Source of the DNA: JAAYOS01 sp050950785
GTDB taxonomy: Bacteria > Bacillota > Clostridia > Oscillospirales > JAAYOS01
DNA length: 62,351 nt
Assembly: GCA_050950785.1 (NCBI GenBank)
Contig: JBMNIG010000014.1
Coordinates: forward strand, 1 to 62,351
Direction of reading: 5' to 3'
Shown here: positions 35,711-43,707 of the stretch, piece by piece
Numbering within the stretch: the first letter of the stretch is position 1
Layout: the number at the start of each line of letters is the position of its first letter
Made by a program: the position numbers and the translations under genes
The notes under the pieces: model-generated
What the model was told of the DNA's origin: nothing
What the model saw: the letters and a program-made list of their open reading frames with translations, nothing else
The model's database searches: none

Positions 35711-35726
35711 AATATGTCAGCCAAAT

Positions 35727-36266
35727 CTAAGCCTCCATTTGCCTGCCGAGGAATCCTGCAACAGTTTGTGCTAACTTGTATTCAGTCTCTCCTGTTGCTC
35801 CTCCTTCGCCGTTGGATACAAAGAGTACGCATCCCGACACATCGCCTTCGGCAATGATCGGAGCAGCTACCTCGACATAAAGGCTGCCACCGTCTATTAC
35901 AGGTACTCTTGGTTCCCCTTGCTTATACTGATATACCTGTCTTCCTTCCATAATACGCTCTAGTTCTTCGCTGATACGCTTTTCATAAATCTCGCGACGT
36001 GCTGAACCAGCGGCAGCGATGACGCTGTCGCGGTCGATAACCGCGGTAGACGCCCCTGTGGTTTTATTTAGGGTCTCGCAAAGTTGAGCTGCAAAGGAAG
36101 AAAGTTCGCCCATTGGGGAGTACTTCTTGAAAATAACTTCGCCGTCTTTGTCTGTATAAATCTCCAGAGAATCTCCTTCTCGAATTCTCATTGTTCGACG
36201 GATTTCTTTTGGTATAACGACCCGTCCAAGGTCGTCAATTCTTCTGACAATTCCTGTAGCCTTCAT
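35727..36266 (-). CDS. spoVT: Stage V sporulation regulator SpoVT
   Basis: AbrB-type DNA-binding regulator of forespore genes. The N-terminal swapped-hairpin domain is MKATGIVRRIDDLGRVVIP...IREGDSLEIYTDKDG, and the C-terminal part (about residues 55-179) is the GAF-like domain special to SpoVT. 179 residues, the B. subtilis length is 178. Its presence argues for a spore-forming lineage, although non-sporulating Clostridia sometimes keep it. A sigma-G-like promoter candidate lies 50 bases upstream. Confidence 0.93.
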   Translation of the reverse strand: MKATGIVRRIDDLGRVVIPKEIRRTMRIREGDSLEIYTDKDGEVIFKKYSPMGELSSFAAQLCETLNKTTGASTAVIDRDSVIAAAGSARREIYEKRISEELERIMEGRQVYQYKQGEPRVPVIDGGSLYVEVAAPIIAEGDVSGCVLFVSNGEGGATGETEYKLAQTVAGFLGRQMEA

Positions 36267-36315
36267 ATATATATTCCTCCAGTAGTATCATATCAAAAGG
36301 AACCGCTTGCGAAAA

Positions 36316-36344
36316 TAGTATCTGTAAAAGGAAAGCTATTATGC
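36316..36344 (-). promoter_or_regulatory. Sigma-G-like promoter candidate for spoVT
   Basis: On the minus strand GCATA (36344-36340), 17 bases and GATACTA (36322-36316) resemble the forespore sigma-G pattern (GHATR, CATWHTA) with one mismatch and a spacer one base short. It overlaps the hairpin at 36319-36370, so the match could be a side effect. Confidence 0.35.
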
Positions 36345-36370
36345 AAATTATTAGCTTTTGTTTACAGATA
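36319..36370 (-). terminator. Long hairpin at the metA 3' end
   Basis: TATCTGTAAA (36319-36328) pairs with TTTACAGATA (36361-36370), which includes the metA stop. An inner AAAGCTA/TAGCTTT pairing extends it. On the minus strand CTATTTTC follows. Possible terminator of the metA transcript. Confidence 0.5.
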
Positions 36371-37276
36371 ACTGAGATCATATGGTGTCCCTTGATAGAC
36401 GTAATAATTTAGCCAGTTTGTAAATAATAGGTGCCCGTGAGAGCGCCAGGTTACTATAGGTGTACGTTTTGGGTCATCGTTGGGGAAATAGTTGACTGGT
36501 GGGTCGATGTCCAAGCCGCGCTCAAGGTCACGGAAGTATTCTCCTGCAAGGGTATCGACATCGTACTCAGCGTGGCCTGTGACAAAAATCTGTCTGCCAT
36601 CTGTTTTCGCAATAATGTACACTCCTGCTTCTGAAGAAGTTGACAGAATCCTTAGATCGGAGCATTTATTTATGTCTGCTTCGCGAACCTCAGTATGCCT
36701 GGAATGAGGAGCCGGAAATCTGTCATCAAATCCGCGGAGAAGCGGAGAAGTGGGTAATAAAACGTCATGCGAAAACACACCGAACATTTTTCTTGGCAGG
36801 GGATACTTGGGGATTCCGTAGTGATGGTAAAGAGCTGCTTGCGCCCCCCAGCAGATATGGAATGTGGAATAGACATTTTTGGTGCTCCATTCCATTATCC
36901 TGCACAGCTCGTCCCAGTAATCCACCTCTTCAAAATCCAGGTGTTCGACGGGAGCTCCAGTAATGATCATTCCGTCAAATTTGTGATCCCGAATTTTATC
37001 AAATGTTGTATAAAACGCTATCAGGTGGTCGGGTGAGGTGTTTTTTGATACATGGGTCGATGTCTGCAGAAGCTCTATCTCAATCTGAAGAGGGGTATTG
37101 GACAGACATCTGAGAAGCTGGGTTTCAGTGACGATTTTTGTGGGCATCAAGTTAAGGATCAGTAGTTTAAGAGGCCGGATATCTTGTGTCAGAGCACGGG
37201 ACTCCGGCATGACAAAGATGTTTTCCTTTTCAAGGACTGAGTGTGCGGGTAAACCGGATGGTATTTTGATCGGCAT
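36362..37276 (-). CDS. metA: Homoserine O-acetyltransferase (MetA)
   Basis: Activates homoserine for methionine synthesis. Glutaminase-like fold with the catalytic Cys in FHICWGAQAALYHHYGIPK and a C-terminal His/Glu pair in FVTGHAEYD. Residue 111 is Glu (TGAPVEHLDFEE); in studied MetA enzymes Glu111 gives acetyl-CoA and Gly111 succinyl-CoA use, so acetyl transfer is predicted. 304 residues, usual. RBS GGAGG is 11 bases before ATG. A small membrane-protein gene lies 30 bases upstream. No SAM riboswitch was seen. Confidence 0.95.
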   Translation of the reverse strand: MPIKIPSGLPAHSVLEKENIFVMPESRALTQDIRPLKLLILNLMPTKIVTETQLLRCLSNTPLQIEIELLQTSTHVSKNTSPDHLIAFYTTFDKIRDHKFDGMIITGAPVEHLDFEEVDYWDELCRIMEWSTKNVYSTFHICWGAQAALYHHYGIPKYPLPRKMFGVFSHDVLLPTSPLLRGFDDRFPAPHSRHTEVREADINKCSDLRILSTSSEAGVYIIAKTDGRQIFVTGHAEYDVDTLAGEYFRDLERGLDIDPPVNYFPNDDPKRTPIVTWRSHGHLLFTNWLNYYVYQGTPYDLSYL

Positions 37277-37306
37277 TAAAGATTATTCCTCCATGGGATA
37301 AAATGA

Positions 37307-37576
37307 CTACTCCTCAGAGGGGATATTGGGCTGCGGGCTCCCATCTGTGGCAAAATCTGTATCATAACCGGGATAAAAAGCCTCCTGGCTATTATCTAGG
37401 TTGTGCTCGGGGACTTCTGCGTTGCATGAACCGACTTCAAGCCTCAGAAAAGCTTGTTTTCTAAAGGCTCGGAAAAGTTCTACCAGTTTGTCAAGATAAC
37501 GAACGATCAAAAAAACCAAACCGATGCCGGCCAGAAGACCTGTTGCGACCATTAAAAACACTCTAAGTTTCTTCAT
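37307..37576 (-). CDS. Small membrane protein of unknown function
   Basis: 89 residues; not recognised. One transmembrane segment (LRVFLMVATGLLAGIGLVFLI, in part, residues 4-24) is followed by a short basic stretch and an acidic, Pro/Asn-rich tail. Good ribosome site AGGAG six bases before ATG. It is 30 bases upstream of metA on the same strand and probably co-transcribed. No homology-based role can be given. Confidence 0.65.
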   Translation of the reverse strand: MKKLRVFLMVATGLLAGIGLVFLIVRYLDKLVELFRAFRKQAFLRLEVGSCNAEVPEHNLDNSQEAFYPGYDTDFATDGSPQPNIPSEE

Positions 37577-37951
37577 GGCTAACTCCTACCGCAATACAAC
37601 CAAAAAGGCAAATATGCGGTTGCCGCACATTACCGGTTGACGGCTAACCGAATTGTAACAGCCCTATCTATATTTTACATCATTTCCCGTAAAATATCAA
37701 TATATTACCTTATAACAAGGATATGAATGGTTTTATATGGAATGGATTTTATGCGTACCGAAAGCGAGGGCTGCACTACTCGGGTGTTTATCATGATCTA
37801 TTTCCTATTATCACCTCCGCCTAGATTAGCTGAATGTTACAAGCTTGGCGAATCTTGACACAAAGAAAATAAAAATATCTACAATGACGGAGAAATATCG
37901 CCTAAATGCAGCAAAAAAATACTTTTACAGGCCTTTTTCGCTGATTTGATA
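37577..37951. other. Intergenic region before the pilus locus
   Basis: About 375 bases between divergent transcripts. CGGTT-gacggct-AACCG (near 37,640) is a small inverted repeat. No riboswitch, tRNA or supported ORF seen. The pilus promoter follows at 37952. Confidence 0.4.
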
Positions 37952-37980
37952 TTGAATAATCTCTCTCCCTATGTTATAAT
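37952..37980 (+). promoter_or_regulatory. Promoter of the type IV pilus locus
   Basis: TTGAAT (37952-37957), 17 bases, TATAAT (37975-37980) with a TG at the extended -10 position. Transcription should start near 37987, 62 bases before the first pilus gene. Confidence 0.75.
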
Positions 37981-38048
37981 AAAGGGAAATATGTGATAAT
38001 GCAATGATTTTTTTGCAAATTTTGTTTTTTTTACATATTTGAGGAAAA

Positions 38049-38558
38049 ATGATCAAACTTAATGATAAAAATGAAGTAAAAAAGCCCAAAGAAGTAAAAA
38101 AGCCCAAAATAGAAATCAGCACAATAAAAAGACCGACAATTATTGTGCTCATAGCTTTTGGCATAATCGTACTGCTCACAATTCCGTTGCTACTGCTCAA
38201 TGCAGGGGGCCAAGATGAGCATTTGCTATCGGAAGGCACCACACCAACTCCTGATACCACACCTGCAGAAACACACACAGTTGAAATCCTTCCTGATTTA
38301 AGCCGGATCGAACCGGAAAAGGACCCATTCGGATCTGCTTTGGGCATATCGATCAATGGGATCAGGCTGTCGGGTATCCTTTCGGGAGATGACGGAAGAG
38401 TTACCGCGATCATAACTGACGGATTTGCTAGCTATATTGTCGGAGTCGATGACCATATTGGGGACTCAGAGTGGTATCTTATTGAAATAAGCGGTAATAC
38501 TGCGATCCTCACGAACGGTGAGGAACAAATCACTGTTGGATTTGAAGGGCGGGAGTAA
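38049..38558 (+). CDS. PilP-like type IV pilus protein
   Basis: 169 residues: a Lys-rich cytoplasmic start, one transmembrane segment (IIVLIAFGIIVLLTIPLLLL, about residues 30-50), a Thr/Pro linker, then a small beta-domain from DPFGSALGISINGIRLSGIL to the end. DPFG, GIL, AIITDG and SYIVGVDDHIG match the homology-region domain of PilP/GspC, which in diderm bacteria links the inner-membrane platform to the secretin. First gene of the pilus operon and three bases before the secretin-like gene. The RBS (GAGGAAAA) is acceptable. Unlike Gram-negative PilP it is not a lipoprotein. Confidence 0.7.
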   Translation: MIKLNDKNEVKKPKEVKKPKIEISTIKRPTIIVLIAFGIIVLLTIPLLLLNAGGQDEHLLSEGTTPTPDTTPAETHTVEILPDLSRIEPEKDPFGSALGISINGIRLSGILSGDDGRVTAIITDGFASYIVGVDDHIGDSEWYLIEISGNTAILTNGEEQITVGFEGRE

Positions 38559-38561
38559 GCT

Positions 38562-40280
38562 GTGCGGGGAATCGGAAGACTCATCAAACTTATTTTTTTG
38601 CCGATCTTTTTGGTCAGTTTTATGATCGTGCAAACAAATGCCCTAACATACACAGTTCAAAGGGGAGACAAGCTCGAACATATAGCGGCTCGATTTGGAG
38701 TAAGTGTGGAGGCTATTGCAGAGGCAAACCACATAAAAGATATCAATTTGATTGTCACGGGAAGTCAGCTTACTATTCCCGAAACGTCGGCAGATATAAC
38801 TGAAGACTCGGAAGAGTCAATCGTTAGCGAAGGCGAGAGCGCTCCAAATGTGATAGCTACAAACATAGATACTGTTACATCTTTAGACAAATCACAAGCT
38901 CCAACAGCGGGGAAATCGAATACAGGCTCTCAAAAAGTATTGCTTAGCACCGAGAAGCTGCTCAAGACCTCTGTGATTTCTATTAATGTAAGGCAAGCAG
39001 ATATAAGAGATGTTTTGTCCGCCATAGCAGTCCACACAGGCGCAAATGTTATTTTTAAGGGCGAACCTGTAAAAATATCAATTCAGCTTGAGGACATCAC
39101 TCCCGTAGAAGCTTTAGATAATGTTGCAAAGGCTGTCGGGATGGTCTGGCTTCAGGATGGTGACATCGTGATCTTTGGAGACCGCGATGGAATAAAGAAT
39201 GATTATTTAGAAAAATTAGAGATTGCAGAGTACAAGTTAAAGTATATAACATCACAGACCCTGGCTGAACAGATAAAAGCTCTTGAGTTACAAGTAAACA
39301 TCCTGCATGCTCCTGCAAACAGCAAATCACTGTGGGTGCAGGGGTTCGCAGGCGATCTTGTTAAAGTGAGACAGATAATCAGGATGTTGGACAAAAACGC
39401 CAACCTTGAGCTTGGAAGCTCCGAAATCAGCAACAACTTCAGACCTGTCTCATTGGAATATATCTCTGCAGGTGAATTCAAGAGTATTCTTGAACAGCTC
39501 ACTCTACCGTCAGGATTTCTTCTAGAAGGAAATCCTAATGTTTTGTACATATACGCAAGCAACGAGGATTTTGACGCGATAAGCACGATACGTTCGGTGG
39601 TGGACGTAGTTGAAAACTACTCTGCAAAGGGCTCTTACTATACAAGCAAACGAATTGAACAGTATAGACTATCTAACATTTCTTCCGACGTTGTACTCTC
39701 ATTGTTAAGCGAGATGGGAGCCGAATCGGATTTAGACATAAAAGTGTTTTCCTCAGCTAAATTGAGGAAGACTCTATGGCTTGTGGGATCTCCCGACGCA
39801 ATTGGCGAGGCCAAAAAGGTGATAAGCGACATAGACATTTCGGGAATAGACGATCTTAGCACATTTGAAGTATTTAGGCTTTACAACGTCACAGCGGATG
39901 AGATGGCAAAAAAATTGCAGTCCTTATCGATTCCAAATCTGAGAATATATAATTTTCCATTCTCCCAGTTTGGGAGATCGATAATGGTCTCGGCCGAAGC
40001 GGACTATATGGACACGATAGCGCAGATTATAGATTCCCTTGATAGAAAATCTCCGTCAATCACTCTTCCCATCGATTCGTCTACAGCCCCCGACGGTGCC
40101 AACCGGCTGCGCAACCGCCGTATTCTCATTTCCGAGCTCAGCGGGATTTCGTCATCCCAGTTCAAAATATCATCAAACATTGCCAAAGAGGAAGGCTATC
40201 GCTATATTATGTACCTAACTGCAAGTCCTGAGGAAATCCAAAGAGTAAAGGAACTGATTGCAGTAATAGACGGAACGTGA
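38562..40280 (+). CDS. LysM-STN protein with five secretin N1-like repeats, no pore domain
   Basis: 572 residues, GTG start. A signal/anchor sequence (residues 5-25) leads to a LysM domain (residues 29-72: YTVQRGDKLEHIAARFGV), which binds peptidoglycan. After a Ser/Thr-rich linker, an STN/N0 domain (about 134-207: INVRQADIRDVLSAIAVHTG) is followed by five N1-like units beginning near 221, 292, 365, 435 and 518. A true PilQ/GspD secretin would continue with a beta-barrel of about 250 residues; none is encoded, and the gene stops cleanly before pilC. In a single-membrane cell the protein may form a cell-wall ring through which the pilus passes. That role is inferred. Confidence 0.75.
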   Translation: MRGIGRLIKLIFLPIFLVSFMIVQTNALTYTVQRGDKLEHIAARFGVSVEAIAEANHIKDINLIVTGSQLTIPETSADITEDSEESIVSEGESAPNVIATNIDTVTSLDKSQAPTAGKSNTGSQKVLLSTEKLLKTSVISINVRQADIRDVLSAIAVHTGANVIFKGEPVKISIQLEDITPVEALDNVAKAVGMVWLQDGDIVIFGDRDGIKNDYLEKLEIAEYKLKYITSQTLAEQIKALELQVNILHAPANSKSLWVQGFAGDLVKVRQIIRMLDKNANLELGSSEISNNFRPVSLEYISAGEFKSILEQLTLPSGFLLEGNPNVLYIYASNEDFDAISTIRSVVDVVENYSAKGSYYTSKRIEQYRLSNISSDVVLSLLSEMGAESDLDIKVFSSAKLRKTLWLVGSPDAIGEAKKVISDIDISGIDDLSTFEVFRLYNVTADEMAKKLQSLSIPNLRIYNFPFSQFGRSIMVSAEADYMDTIAQIIDSLDRKSPSITLPIDSSTAPDGANRLRNRRILISELSGISSSQFKISSNIAKEEGYRYIMYLTASPEEIQRVKELIAVIDGT

Positions 40281-40331
40281 ATGTGTTTGCGAGATCTAGA
40301 TGACATCCGATAGTGGATTGGAGGTGTCCGG

Positions 40332-41534
40332 ATGCCTCAGTATGCCTATGAAGCTGTAGGTAAGAACAAAAAAGTATACCGTGGCGTAGCCGAGGCGGAC
40401 AGGCCTGAAGACGTTGTCACGATCCTTCGCGAAACCGGTCTTTATGCATATTCGGTACGCATCAAAAAGCCGGTCAATCTTTTTCGATTGAAGACTAGCC
40501 GCACTGTACGACTATCTGATTTGTCACGACTAACAAGACAATTTGCGACATTGATCAGTTCAGGGGTAACGGTGCCACAATCACTTTCGATCCTGGCGCG
40601 TCAGTCAACAAACTCCGTGCTGTCTAAGGCGCTAAAGCGAATTTCCGTTGAAGTGACTGGAGGTGCTTCTCTTGCAGAAGCCTTTGGCAAGTATCCGGAG
40701 ATATTTGACGACCTGTTTGTCTCAATGCTCCGTGCGGGAGAATTGGGCGGGACACTGAAGGAAATACTAAACCGGTTGTCGCTTCACTTGGAAAAGGAAA
40801 TGAAGCTGCGGGGCAACATAAAAACGGCAGTAAACTACCCGAAGCTTGTCGGTTCATTTGCTGCGATCATGTTTGTTGTCATGATGGTATTTATGGTGCC
40901 CGCTTTTAAGGATTTCACATCCGAAGCTACAGATGTACCCGCTGTCACGCAATTCATATACGTCATGTCGGATAGTATGCGCAGTCTTTGGTATCTATGG
41001 ATTTTGATTATACTAACAATCATTATATCGTGTGCTATGTTTTTTCGAAGTCGGTTCGGCCATGAGCTATGGGAGAGAAGAAAGCTTCGTATGCCATTTG
41101 TTGGGTCACTTATAACAAAGACTGTAATTTCTAGATTCGTTAGAACACTGGCTACGCTGCTAAGAGGTGGAATCCCTATCGTACAGGCACTTGAAATCTC
41201 CGGACCCACCTCGGGGAGCATGTTGATAGCTAATGCTGTAGAAGCCGCTGCGCGTGAAATCGAGATCGGAAGAACGATTTCCGGACCCCTTGTTTCAAGC
41301 GGGGTTTTTCCACCGATGGTAACGGAGATGATCGCTGTAGGTGAAGAGTCGGGAAACCTTCCCGATATGCTTGATAAAATTTCAGAATTCTATGACGAAG
41401 AAATTGATACCGAATCAAGAAATCTTGGCACAACTATGGAACCGATTTTATTGATTCTTGTAGGTGTACTGGTAGGCGGTATGCTGATTGCGCTGTATTT
41501 GCCAATGTTTACTTCAGTGCTCGCCTATTCTTAA
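40332..41534 (+). CDS. pilC: Type IV pilus inner-membrane platform protein PilC
   Basis: GspF/PilC family, 400 residues. Two T2SSF domains (about residues 65-190 and 268-390), each with FxxxLxxLLxSGVxxxxAL-like cores: TRQFATLISSGVTVPQSL and VRTLATLLRGGIPIVQAL. Three transmembrane segments. It gathers pilins and couples them to the PilB motor. RBS GGAGGTG. Lies 51 bases after the secretin-like gene and four before the pilM frame. Confidence 0.95.
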   Translation: MPQYAYEAVGKNKKVYRGVAEADRPEDVVTILRETGLYAYSVRIKKPVNLFRLKTSRTVRLSDLSRLTRQFATLISSGVTVPQSLSILARQSTNSVLSKALKRISVEVTGGASLAEAFGKYPEIFDDLFVSMLRAGELGGTLKEILNRLSLHLEKEMKLRGNIKTAVNYPKLVGSFAAIMFVVMMVFMVPAFKDFTSEATDVPAVTQFIYVMSDSMRSLWYLWILIILTIIISCAMFFRSRFGHELWERRKLRMPFVGSLITKTVISRFVRTLATLLRGGIPIVQALEISGPTSGSMLIANAVEAAAREIEIGRTISGPLVSSGVFPPMVTEMIAVGEESGNLPDMLDKISEFYDEEIDTESRNLGTTMEPILLILVGVLVGGMLIALYLPMFTSVLAYS

Positions 41535-41549
41535 CTATTGGGGGAGCTT

Positions 41550-42509
41550 ATGTTTAGGAACAAAAAGGTGTTAGGGGTCGAAATCGGCCGGGATGACTTG
41601 CATGCGGTTGAGTTGTGCTTTACTGGCAATAACCGGTTCTATATATCTAAATATCACACCCTGGACCTTGATCATTCGGTTCTAAGTGAGGGTGTCGTTA
41701 TCGATGAGGACGCATTTGTTGATGCATTTGTGCGCATGTATAAAGAGGGTGGTTTTTCTGCAAGAAAAACCGTGTTCGGCATTGACAATCAAACTACCAT
41801 ATTGCGATTTGCCTCATTTCCAAAGGTAGAGCAAAGCAAGCAGCGGGGTCTCATCATGCTTAACGCACAGGAGCATATACCGGTACCTTTATCTGAGTTG
41901 GAATTGGACTACGTTTCAGTGGGCGAGTTCGAGGACGAGGAAGGCAGCCGTATAAATGTACTGCTGTGTGCTGTAAGTAAGAAGGCGATACAAAGGATCT
42001 TAGACGTGTCAAAGGCTGCATCTTTATCGGTAAACTCCATTACACCAAGTCAGATCGCTTATGCCAATGCAGTACTCAGCCGCACTACAAAGACTGACTT
42101 TATGGCGGTACGACTTGGAAAGAAAAGTGTATTTCATATCGTTTTCGAGAACCGTGCTGTTGCCTTTTTGAGACATTTGAACCTAAATTCTGAGATCATA
42201 TCATTACTTAAGGTTGCTATGAGAGGTGAAACTCTCTTTCAAAATGATATTGAGCTTATACAAAGCGACATAGTGCGAAACATAAATGCGACTATCAATT
42301 ATTACCGGTTGCAAAGCAAACGTGAGGTCGATCACATATATATAACCGGAGCTGCAGCGTTGCGAAGATATATATCTACGGACATCGAAAACCAGCTGCA
42401 GTCCAAAGTAGAACTCATCCGACTTTATGAGCCCGATGGGAAGCGTGGCAGTTCGCCCCCCGAAGAATATGATTGCTGTATTTCACTTGCGCTGAACAGC
42501 AAAAAATGA
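41550..42509 (+). CDS. pilM: Type IV pilus assembly protein PilM
   Basis: Actin-like ATPase-fold protein of the cytoplasmic alignment complex. LGVEIGRDDLHAVEL is the N-terminal phosphate-loop region, and VYITGAAALRRYIS-like text (HIYITGAAAL) the C-terminal one. 319 residues; start ATG 41550 with GGGGGAG just upstream, rather than the TTG at 41538. It binds the N-terminal tail of PilN, encoded next (NLLPQA motif). Confidence 0.88.
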   Translation: MFRNKKVLGVEIGRDDLHAVELCFTGNNRFYISKYHTLDLDHSVLSEGVVIDEDAFVDAFVRMYKEGGFSARKTVFGIDNQTTILRFASFPKVEQSKQRGLIMLNAQEHIPVPLSELELDYVSVGEFEDEEGSRINVLLCAVSKKAIQRILDVSKAASLSVNSITPSQIAYANAVLSRTTKTDFMAVRLGKKSVFHIVFENRAVAFLRHLNLNSEIISLLKVAMRGETLFQNDIELIQSDIVRNINATINYYRLQSKREVDHIYITGAAALRRYISTDIENQLQSKVELIRLYEPDGKRGSSPPEEYDCCISLALNSKK

Positions 42510-42522
42510 TGGATATAAAGAT

Positions 42523-43104
42523 ATGTATAAAGTAAATTTATTACCGCAAGCTTATATAAAAAATAAGAGAAATCAGCAAATAAAAAACCGTGTCATATAC
42601 GGTCTTATCATTTTGCTTATTATGGTCTTATCGGTTTATAGGCTTTTTAGTGAGCTTGCGATCCGGCAAAGTCAACAGCTCGATTCACTTTCCCAGGCAA
42701 ATGCAAATCTCACAGGAACAATACAGAAATTGAATGACCCTCATTCTCCTATCGCTGATGCAACTAAGATCGACAATATTATCGATGGTATGAAGGATTC
42801 TGAAATCGACTATGTGAAATTTCTCATTCTCATATGCAACAGCGCCCCTGATGATATACTTATATCCGACTTATCAATGGCAGGGTCGGGAGATGAGCAA
42901 GCTTGTGTTATTCAGGCGAGCGCGATCAGGTACGAATCGATATCTGAATGGATTTCCGCTTTGGGAGAGATCGACGGTCTGGATAAGATATCTTTTTCCC
43001 GTTTGACAACGGGAGATATCGACACACAGGTGGACACTGAAGTTGAAGAAAATGAGGACTTTTCAAAGCGGATCAGATTTGAGTTTAGGATTTCCTTTAC
43101 CTGA
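42523..43104 (+). CDS. pilN: Type IV pilus assembly protein PilN
   Basis: 193 residues with the PilM-binding tail MYKVNLLPQAY at the N-terminus, one transmembrane segment (VIYGLIILLIMVLSVYRLF, residues 24-42), a coiled coil and a small ferredoxin-like domain ending in RIRFEFRISF. 13 bases after pilM. The KVNLLP motif is diagnostic of PilN. Confidence 0.9.
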   Translation: MYKVNLLPQAYIKNKRNQQIKNRVIYGLIILLIMVLSVYRLFSELAIRQSQQLDSLSQANANLTGTIQKLNDPHSPIADATKIDNIIDGMKDSEIDYVKFLILICNSAPDDILISDLSMAGSGDEQACVIQASAIRYESISEWISALGEIDGLDKISFSRLTTGDIDTQVDTEVEENEDFSKRIRFEFRISFT

Positions 43105-43152
43105 TATTTTGTTTATTACATAGTCAAAACTGACAAGAGAGCAGGTTGTGCA

Positions 43153-43689
43153 GTGAAAGACATAAATGAGTATTTGGATGCTAAGGCAGTTATCATGATC
43201 GTAATGATAATAGTGGTGGCTATATGCGGAATTTTATGCTTTCGCCAATGGGAGGATTATGATTCATTGCGGGATAGGACTTTGGGAGAAGAGCAAAGAA
43301 ATCGCGTTCTTCAGTCGGAGCTTTCCGCCCTCCGGAGGCAGCGCGAGGAAAACTCCGATTCAAATTTTGAGGAGGAGATGCAAGCCCGCATGCCCTCAGA
43401 GCCGGATGAAGCCGGTCTGATCGAAGTTATAAACAACGCTTTTGACAACACCTCCGGTTATGTGCTTGACATAAGATTTCATTCACGTGAGGAGAAAAGC
43501 GGCTATATTGAAATGCCTTTTACGATTTATATGATGACAAACTATAAAACTCTAGTTCAAATACTCCGACAGCTTCAAGATTCTGACCGGTACATACGGT
43601 TGACAGGTTTCACTATATCAGCTAATGATGAATTGGGTGCTCTTAGCGTCGTTGTCAACGCAAGTGCATTTAGCTACATTACTACTTAA
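43153..43689 (+). CDS. pilO: PilO-like type IV pilus assembly protein
   Basis: 178 residues, GTG start. One transmembrane segment (VIMIVMIIVVAICGILCF, residues 13-30), a coiled coil with many Glu/Arg residues (residues 35-75), and a C-terminal ferredoxin-like domain (YMMTNYKTLVQILRQLQDSD, the usual PilO helix). Sequence identity to known PilO is low, so the call rests on position after pilN, length and layout. It should pair with PilN and the PilP-like protein. Confidence 0.75.
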   Translation: MKDINEYLDAKAVIMIVMIIVVAICGILCFRQWEDYDSLRDRTLGEEQRNRVLQSELSALRRQREENSDSNFEEEMQARMPSEPDEAGLIEVINNAFDNTSGYVLDIRFHSREEKSGYIEMPFTIYMMTNYKTLVQILRQLQDSDRYIRLTGFTISANDELGALSVVVNASAFSYITT

Positions 43690-43707
43690 CGAAGGGAGGG
43701 TTTCGTA

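Larger units (their letters stand above)
35400..35726. other. Intergenic region rimP / spoVT
   Basis: About 330 bases with two hairpins (35518-35535 and 35679-35710) and probably the rimP operon promoter. On the minus strand TTGAAA, 17 bases and CGATAA near 35,440-35,470 is a weak candidate. No ORF is supported. Confidence 0.45.

Noticed and set aside
38562..40280. Full PilQ secretin
   Set aside because: The C-terminal barrel domain is missing; only LysM, STN and N1-like units are encoded.
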